DNA of 46,359 nt, from positions 1 to 46,359 of the forward strand of contig CAZFZB010000007.1 in NCBI GenBank assembly GCA_964523415.1, given 5' to 3'. A model generated the notes under the pieces. The model was not told where the DNA came from, did no database searches, and was given only the letters and a program-made list of their open reading frames with translations. This document shows, in pieces, positions 41,543-46,359 of this stretch. The position numbers and the translations under genes were made by a program. Position 1 is the first letter of the stretch. Each line of letters begins with the position of its first letter. The DNA comes from M0108 sp964523415 (GTDB lineage: Bacteria; Pseudomonadota; Gammaproteobacteria; Chromatiales; Chromatiaceae).

Positions 41543-42670
41543 ATGATCCGATCGATGGCTCTCGTAGGGGCTCTTGCTGCGTCAATGGCTGTAGGCGCAG
41601 CAGAGGAAATCGTCAAGATCGGCTGCGTGGCACCCTTGACGGGACCGCAGGCGCATCTGGGGAAGGATATCGAGAACGGTTGCCGCATGGCGGTCGATGA
41701 GGTCAATGCTGCGAATCCGCAGCTTGGCGGACAGCCAGTCCGCTTCGAGCTGCTTGCCGAAGACGACCAGGCCGACCCCAAGACTGCCACGGTAGTGGCG
41801 CAGAAGTTGGTGGACAGCGGTGTCAAGGGGGTGGTCGGTCATCTCAATTCGGGCGCCAGTATCCCTGCCTCGCGGATCTACTCCGATGCGGGTATTGCCC
41901 AGATATCTCCGGCCTCCACGGCCGTGGCCTATACCCATCAAGGCTTCCATACGACCTTCCGTCTGATGGCCAACGATTCCCAGCAAGGCAAGGCGCTCGG
42001 CGAGTATGCGACCAGGCTGAGCAAGCGGGTGGCCGTGGTCGACGACCGGACTGCCTATGGCCAGGGCCTGATCGATGAAGTGGTCAAGGCCGTGAGGACG
42101 TCCGGTGGAGATGTCGTCGGGCGCGAGTTCACGACCGACAAGTCGACCGATTTCACGGCAATCCTGACCACCCTGAAGGGCAAGCGACCGGATGTGCTGG
42201 TGTTTGGCGGCATGGACCCGCAAGCCGCACCGATGGCTCGGCAGATGCAGACGCTGGGGATCAAGGCCCAGTTCATCGGCGGGGACGGCATGCAGTCGGC
42301 CGAGTTCCTCAAGCTGGCGGGCTCATTTGGGGAGGGCGTTATAGGAAGCTCGCCCGGCCTGCCGCTGGAAAAGATGCCGGGGGGAATGGATTTCGCCAAG
42401 CGCTTCGAGGAGCGTTTCGGCAATGTCCAGATCTACGCGCCCTTCGCCTACGATGCGACCAAGGTTCTGACCGGCGCCATGATGAAGGCTGGCTCTTCCG
42501 ATCCGGTGAAATATCTGCCGGTGCTGGCGAGCTACCAGATGGATGGGGTAATCGGGCCGATCGCCTTCGACGAGCGCGGCGATCTGAAGGACGGGCCGGT
42601 AACCCTCTACAAGGTCAAGGACGGCCGCTGGGAGCCTGTCGAGACGGTAGGCGGCCCGCCCGCCAGCTAG
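41543..42670 (+). CDS. livK: Branched-chain amino-acid/amide ABC transporter, periplasmic binding protein
   Basis: A LivJ/LivK-type solute receptor (375 residues). A signal peptide (MIRSMALVGALAASMAVGAA) precedes IVKIGCVAPLTGPQAHLGKD, the family signature, then MAVDEVNAAN and AEDDQADPKTATVVAQKLV. AGGAGG nine bases upstream of 41543 supports the start. The ligand could be leucine/isoleucine/valine or, as for related receptors, urea or short amides; no adjacent metabolic gene decides. It leads a complete five-gene import operon. Confidence 0.9.
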   Translation: MIRSMALVGALAASMAVGAAEEIVKIGCVAPLTGPQAHLGKDIENGCRMAVDEVNAANPQLGGQPVRFELLAEDDQADPKTATVVAQKLVDSGVKGVVGHLNSGASIPASRIYSDAGIAQISPASTAVAYTHQGFHTTFRLMANDSQQGKALGEYATRLSKRVAVVDDRTAYGQGLIDEVVKAVRTSGGDVVGREFTTDKSTDFTAILTTLKGKRPDVLVFGGMDPQAAPMARQMQTLGIKAQFIGGDGMQSAEFLKLAGSFGEGVIGSSPGLPLEKMPGGMDFAKRFEERFGNVQIYAPFAYDATKVLTGAMMKAGSSDPVKYLPVLASYQMDGVIGPIAFDERGDLKDGPVTLYKVKDGRWEPVETVGGPPAS

Positions 42671-42701
42671 AGCTAGGCTGCCCAGAGCGTGCCGCGCCGG
42701 C

Positions 42702-43625
42702 ATGGATATCCTGTTTCAGCAAGTACTCAACGGCTTGATCCTCGGTAGTCTCTATGCCTTGGTGGCGCTCGGCTACACGATGGTGTACGGCATACTCGAG
42801 CTGATCAACTTCGCGCATGGCGAGGTCGTGATGCTGGGTGCCATGGTTGCGGTTACCGTTCTGGCGGCCCTGGCGGGAGCGGGAGTACCTGTCCCGCTCG
42901 CCGTCGCAGCCGCCTTGGCGGTGACGGTTCCAGTGTGCATGCTCACGGCGCTGGTGATCGAGCGGGTGGCCTACAGGCCATTGCGCAAGGCGCCGCGGCT
43001 CGCTCCGCTGATCACGGCCATCGGCGCCTCGATCGTGCTCCAGAACCTGGCGATGATCGTCTGGGGTCGTCAATATCTCGCATTTCCGGCGGTGTTCGAG
43101 CTGCAGGTCTACGATCTCGCCGGTGTGACGCTCACCAATGTGCAGCTCGTCATCGTTATCACGGCTGCCCTAGCGATGGGCGGACTGCTGCTTCTGGTAA
43201 ATCGCACCCGGCTCGGTAGGGCCATGCGAGCGACTGCACAGCACCAGGAGGTGGCGGGCCTGATGGGCGTCGACGTCAACCGCGTGATCGCGACCACCTT
43301 TGCGGTGGGGGCGGCACTGGCGGCTGTCGCCGGGCTGCTGATTGCTGCCTACTACGGAATCGCGCACTACAACATGGGTTTCCTGCTCGGCCTCAAGGCG
43401 TTTACCGCAGCGGTCTTGGGGGGCATCGGGAATATTCCCGGGGCCGTGCTGGGAGGCATACTTCTAGGGGTGCTCGAGAGCCTGGGAGCCGGCTACGTTG
43501 GCGATCTGACCGGCGGATTCCTGGGCAGTCACTATCAGGACATCTTCGCCTTCTTCATCCTCATTCTGGTGCTCGTCTTTCGCCCGTCCGGATTGATGGG
43601 GGAGCGCACTCCGGATAAGGTGTGA
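42702..43625 (+). CDS. livH: Branched-chain amino-acid ABC transporter permease LivH
   Basis: Inner-membrane permease (307 residues, about eight helices). LNGLILGSLYALVALGYTMV and GILELINFAHGEVVMLGAM are LivH signatures, and MRATAQHQEVAGLMGVDVNR is the cytoplasmic coupling loop to the ATPases. It lies 31 bases after livK. Confidence 0.93.
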   Translation: MDILFQQVLNGLILGSLYALVALGYTMVYGILELINFAHGEVVMLGAMVAVTVLAALAGAGVPVPLAVAAALAVTVPVCMLTALVIERVAYRPLRKAPRLAPLITAIGASIVLQNLAMIVWGRQYLAFPAVFELQVYDLAGVTLTNVQLVIVITAALAMGGLLLLVNRTRLGRAMRATAQHQEVAGLMGVDVNRVIATTFAVGAALAAVAGLLIAAYYGIAHYNMGFLLGLKAFTAAVLGGIGNIPGAVLGGILLGVLESLGAGYVGDLTGGFLGSHYQDIFAFFILILVLVFRPSGLMGERTPDKV

Positions 43626-43644
43626 CCCACCCTGTGAGACGGAT

Positions 43645-44772
43645 TTGATCTCGCTCCTACCTGACCGATTCCGGCAGTTGCCGGCCTTCGCCTGGACTGC
43701 CTACCTGGCGCTCGGCTTGGCGCTCGCCCTGCTTCCTTTCGTCGTGGACTGGGGAATGGGGCGAACCTGGGTGCGCATCCTCGATTTCGCGATGCTCTAC
43801 GTCATGCTCGCGCTGGGGCTCAACATCGTGGTCGGTTTCGCCGGGCTACTGGACCTTGGCTATGTGGCGTTCTACGCAGTTGGGGCCTATCTGTATGCCA
43901 TCCTGGCTTCGCCTCAGTTCGGAATCCACTTGCCGTTCTGGGCCCTGTTACCGCTCGGTGCCACCGTTGCCGCGTTCTTCGGGGTACTGCTGGGCGCACC
44001 GACGCTGCGGCTGAGGGGCGACTACCTCGCCATCGTCACCCTCGGCTTCGGCGAGATCATCCGCATCTTTCTCAATAACCTGAATGCGCCGATCAACATC
44101 ACCAACGGGCCACAGGGGATCAACATGATCGATCCGGTCCGGCTTGGCGAGCAGTCGCTGACCCGGTCGATCGAGATACTCGGTGTCGACTTCTCGGGCG
44201 CCCATGCGCATTACTACCTGTTTCTCGCGCTGACCCTGCTGGTGATCTTCGTCGCGATGCGACTGCAGAACTCCCGCATAGGCCGGGCCTGGGCGGCGAT
44301 CCGCGAAGACGAGGTGGCGGCCGCGGCGATGGGGATCAATACCCGAAACGTCAAGTTGCTCGCTTTTGCAATGGGAGCGCTATTCGGTGGTGTCGGTGGC
44401 GGTCTCTTCGCCGCCTTCCAGGGTTTCGTCAGCCCCGAGTCCTTCACGCTGATGGAGTCGATCATGATCCTCTGCATGGTCGTGCTGGGGGGCATGGGGC
44501 ACATCCCGGGCGTCATCCTCGGGGCCGTTCTATTGACAGTGCTCCCGGAATTGCTGCGCTACATAGGGCCCCTGCAGGTGCAGGTCCTCGGCCGGGTCCT
44601 GGTCGATCCAGCAGACCTGCGGCTCTTGTTGTTCGGTCTAGGGCTGATCGCGGTGATGGTCCTGCGGCCCCAGGGAATCTGGCCGTCGCCGTTACGAGCG
44701 CGGGAGCTCAGACCGGAGAACGCAGACCTGGTCCATCAGGAGCAGGAAAGCCTGTATGACGCCGAGCTTTGA
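43645..44772 (+). CDS. livM: Branched-chain amino-acid ABC transporter permease LivM
   Basis: Second permease (375 residues), pairing with LivH. LNIVVGFAGLLDLGYVAFYA and LRLRGDYLAIVTLGFGEIIR are LivM signatures, and GRAWAAIREDEVAAAAMGIN is the coupling loop. The start is a TTG at 43645 with GAGACGGA upstream, so the exact N-terminus is uncertain. It overlaps livG by 17 bases. Confidence 0.92.
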   Translation: MISLLPDRFRQLPAFAWTAYLALGLALALLPFVVDWGMGRTWVRILDFAMLYVMLALGLNIVVGFAGLLDLGYVAFYAVGAYLYAILASPQFGIHLPFWALLPLGATVAAFFGVLLGAPTLRLRGDYLAIVTLGFGEIIRIFLNNLNAPINITNGPQGINMIDPVRLGEQSLTRSIEILGVDFSGAHAHYYLFLALTLLVIFVAMRLQNSRIGRAWAAIREDEVAAAAMGINTRNVKLLAFAMGALFGGVGGGLFAAFQGFVSPESFTLMESIMILCMVVLGGMGHIPGVILGAVLLTVLPELLRYIGPLQVQVLGRVLVDPADLRLLLFGLGLIAVMVLRPQGIWPSPLRARELRPENADLVHQEQESLYDAEL

Positions 44773-45535
44773 TCCGTTAGTCGCTGCGATCGGCGTCAGC
44801 AAGCACTTCGGCGGGCTCAAGGCCCTCTCGGAGGTTAGCCTCAGTGTACAGGCCGGCGAGATCTACGGCCTGATCGGCCCGAACGGGGCGGGCAAGACGA
44901 CCTTCTTCAACTGTCTCACGGGGCTCTATCATCCGACGGGCGGGAGCATCACCCTTGCGGGAAGGCCACTGTCCGGTCTCCATCCTCACGCGGTCGCCGA
45001 ACGGGGTGTCGCTCGCACCTTTCAGAATATCCGTCTGTTCGCGAATATGACGTTGCTGGAAAACGTGATGGTGGGAAGGCATGTGCGTACCCGGGCAGGC
45101 GTCATCGGAGCCGTTTTCCGAGGCCCTAGGACGCGGGCCGAGGAAGCGGACATTCGCGACCGCGCGGCTGGGCTGCTCGGCTATGTAGGCCTCTCGGGGC
45201 GGACGGACCGGCTTGCCAAGCATCTCCCCTACGGAGACCAGCGGCGGCTGGAGATTGCCCGGGCGCTTGCTACCGAACCGCGGCTGCTGGCGCTGGACGA
45301 ACCGGCTGCGGGAATGAACCCCTCTGAAACGGCACAGCTCCGCCGACTTCTGGAGCGTATTCGCGACGACGGCAAGACCCTGTTGCTGATCGAGCACGAC
45401 GTTGGCTTGGTCATGGGACTCTGTGATCACGTCGCCGTGCTCGACTTCGGCACCAAGATCGCTGAGGGACCACCGCGGGAGGTTCAGCGTGACCCCAAGG
45501 TCATCGAGGCCTATCTCGGAGCGGGTGCGACATGA
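44756..45535 (+). CDS. livG: Branched-chain amino-acid ABC transporter ATPase LivG
   Basis: ATPase (259 residues) with Walker A GPNGAGKTTFFNCLTG, the LivG-specific GVARTFQNIRLFANMTLLEN Q-loop region, an ABC signature region LPYGDQRRLEIARAL (a normal variant in LivG), Walker B LLALDEPAAGMN and the H-loop LLIEHD. It overlaps livM by 17 and livF by 4 bases. Confidence 0.95.
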   Translation: MTPSFDPLVAAIGVSKHFGGLKALSEVSLSVQAGEIYGLIGPNGAGKTTFFNCLTGLYHPTGGSITLAGRPLSGLHPHAVAERGVARTFQNIRLFANMTLLENVMVGRHVRTRAGVIGAVFRGPRTRAEEADIRDRAAGLLGYVGLSGRTDRLAKHLPYGDQRRLEIARALATEPRLLALDEPAAGMNPSETAQLRRLLERIRDDGKTLLLIEHDVGLVMGLCDHVAVLDFGTKIAEGPPREVQRDPKVIEAYLGAGAT

Positions 45536-46242
45536 GCCTGCTGGAGGTCCGGGGGCTGAATGTCCAATACGGGGGTATCCGCGCCGTGAAGGGCATCGAT
45601 CTCGATGTTGGGGAGGGCGAGGTCGTCTGCGTGATCGGCGCCAACGGCGCGGGCAAGACGACGACCTTGCGGACCCTCGCCGGTATCCTCGCTCCCAGCG
45701 CAGGAACGCTGCGCTACGCCGGTCAAGATCTCGCCTCGGTTCGAGCCCATGAGAGGGTGGGCCGCGGTTTGGCGATGGTGCCCGAAGGTCGCGGCGTCTT
45801 TCCCCGGCTATCGGTCGAAGAAAACCTGCAGATGGGGGCGTTCTCCCGAAAGGACCGAACGTGCATCGCAGAGGATCTGGAACGAAGCTACGAGCGCTTC
45901 CCACGCCTTCGTGAGAGGCGGAAACAGCAGGCCGGTACCCTCTCCGGCGGCGAGCAGCAAATGCTCGCGATTGCTCGCGCACTGATGTCGCGTCCCCGGC
46001 TCCTGCTGCTCGACGAACCCAGCATGGGGCTGGCGCCTCTCGCCGTGCAGAAGATCTTCGCCACCATTCGCGAAATCTCCAGCCAGGGTGTCGCCCTGTT
46101 GCTGGTGGAACAGAATGCGCGCCTGGCACTGGAGGTCAGCCATCGGGGCTACGTGCTCGACGGCGGCCTGATTGCGCTGAACGACACGGCCGCGAATCTG
46201 CTGAAGAGTCCGGCTGTACGCGCTGCGTATCTGGGGGCGTGA
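45532..46242 (+). CDS. livF: Branched-chain amino-acid ABC transporter ATPase LivF
   Basis: ATPase (236 residues). LEVRGLNVQYGGIRAVKGID is the LivF opening; Walker A GANGAGKTTTLRTLAG, GRGLAMVPEGRGVFPRLSVE, signature LSGGEQQMLAIARAL, Walker B LLLLDEPSMGLAP and the VEQN H-loop variant typical of LivF are all intact. The C-terminus AVRAAYLGA is complete. The ATG overlaps the livG stop. A transposase fragment begins immediately after its stop codon. Confidence 0.95.
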   Translation: MSLLEVRGLNVQYGGIRAVKGIDLDVGEGEVVCVIGANGAGKTTTLRTLAGILAPSAGTLRYAGQDLASVRAHERVGRGLAMVPEGRGVFPRLSVEENLQMGAFSRKDRTCIAEDLERSYERFPRLRERRKQQAGTLSGGEQQMLAIARALMSRPRLLLLDEPSMGLAPLAVQKIFATIREISSQGVALLLVEQNARLALEVSHRGYVLDGGLIALNDTAANLLKSPAVRAAYLGA

Positions 46243-46359
46243 CGGAGAAGGGGTGTGCCCACCTGTTCCTGCCCGCCCTCACCGCCGCCCGCTACAACGC
46301 CGATGTGCGCGCCCTTTACCAGCGCCTCATCCAGGCCGGCAAATCCAAGATGAGCGCCG
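46243..46359 (+). mobile_element. IS110-family transposase fragment, cut by window end
   Basis: The frame continuing from the livF end reads KGCAHLFLPALTAARYNADV and then RALYQRLIQAGKSKMSA to the last base. This fits the C-terminal Transposase_20 region of IS110-family transposases (K-x2-x-x-L ... R-x-x-x-x-R-x-x-Y-x-R-L-x-x-x-GK-x-K). The upstream part of the transposase is missing, so the copy is 5'-truncated here. Whether the remainder beyond the window is complete cannot be seen. Confidence 0.65.

Overview
The window reads as chromosomal DNA of a GC-rich gammaproteobacterium. Gene blocks typical of that class are present: rpmB-rpmG / radC / coaBC-dut, rph / yicC / pyrE, proC-yggT-yggU with yggS and rdgB, hemCD, plus DUF4124 and DUF4426 proteins. 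A twin-arginine, molybdopterin-dependent PsrABC-type oxidoreductase suggests a sulfur-metabolising lineage such as the Chromatiales. That taxonomic placement is an inference, since no rRNA or photosynthesis gene is visible. The window contains one assembly gap of exactly 100 N (33298-33397).

Layout. 0.1-1.6 kb: a chorismate-lyase-like protein and an isoaspartyl methyltransferase homologue. 1.6-7.6 kb: a respiratory module with an FNR/CRP-type palindrome, the three-subunit oxidoreductase (catalytic subunit, four-cluster ferredoxin, NrfD-type membrane anchor), a bidirectional terminator, an unannotated 42-residue membrane protein on the other strand, and two maturation chaperones (TorD-like and HybE-like). 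7.6-17.0 kb: envelope polysaccharide/LPS core genes (waaA, polysaccharide deacetylase, four glycosyltransferases, a sulfotransferase and an asnB-type amidotransferase). 17.1-20.9 kb: hemD-hemC facing argH and a MazG-like pyrophosphohydrolase. 20.9-24.3 kb: a DevBCA-type ABC exporter and a lipoprotein.

24.3-26.2 kb: the rpmB-rpmG operon, flanked on both sides by AT-rich intergenic DNA with DnaA boxes. Five match TTATNCACA exactly. This is the best candidate for something undescribed here: a bipartite replication origin or DnaA-titration locus. 26.4-30.2 kb: coaBC, dut, a membrane protein that looks like an orphaned N-terminal module of AlgC, and argB. 30.2-39.6 kb: housekeeping genes (DUF4124, pyrE, TauE/SafE, DUF4426, gap, yggU, yggT, proC, yggS, rdgB, amt, rph, yicC).

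39.6-46.4 kb looks like accessory DNA. It holds a decayed cas3 5' fragment, a vapBC-type toxin-antitoxin pair with an inverted repeat, a DUF433 gene broken by one extra base, a complete livKHMGF branched-chain amino-acid (or amide) importer, and an IS110-family transposase fragment running off the window end.

All functional calls come from reading motifs, lengths and context; no database search was possible.
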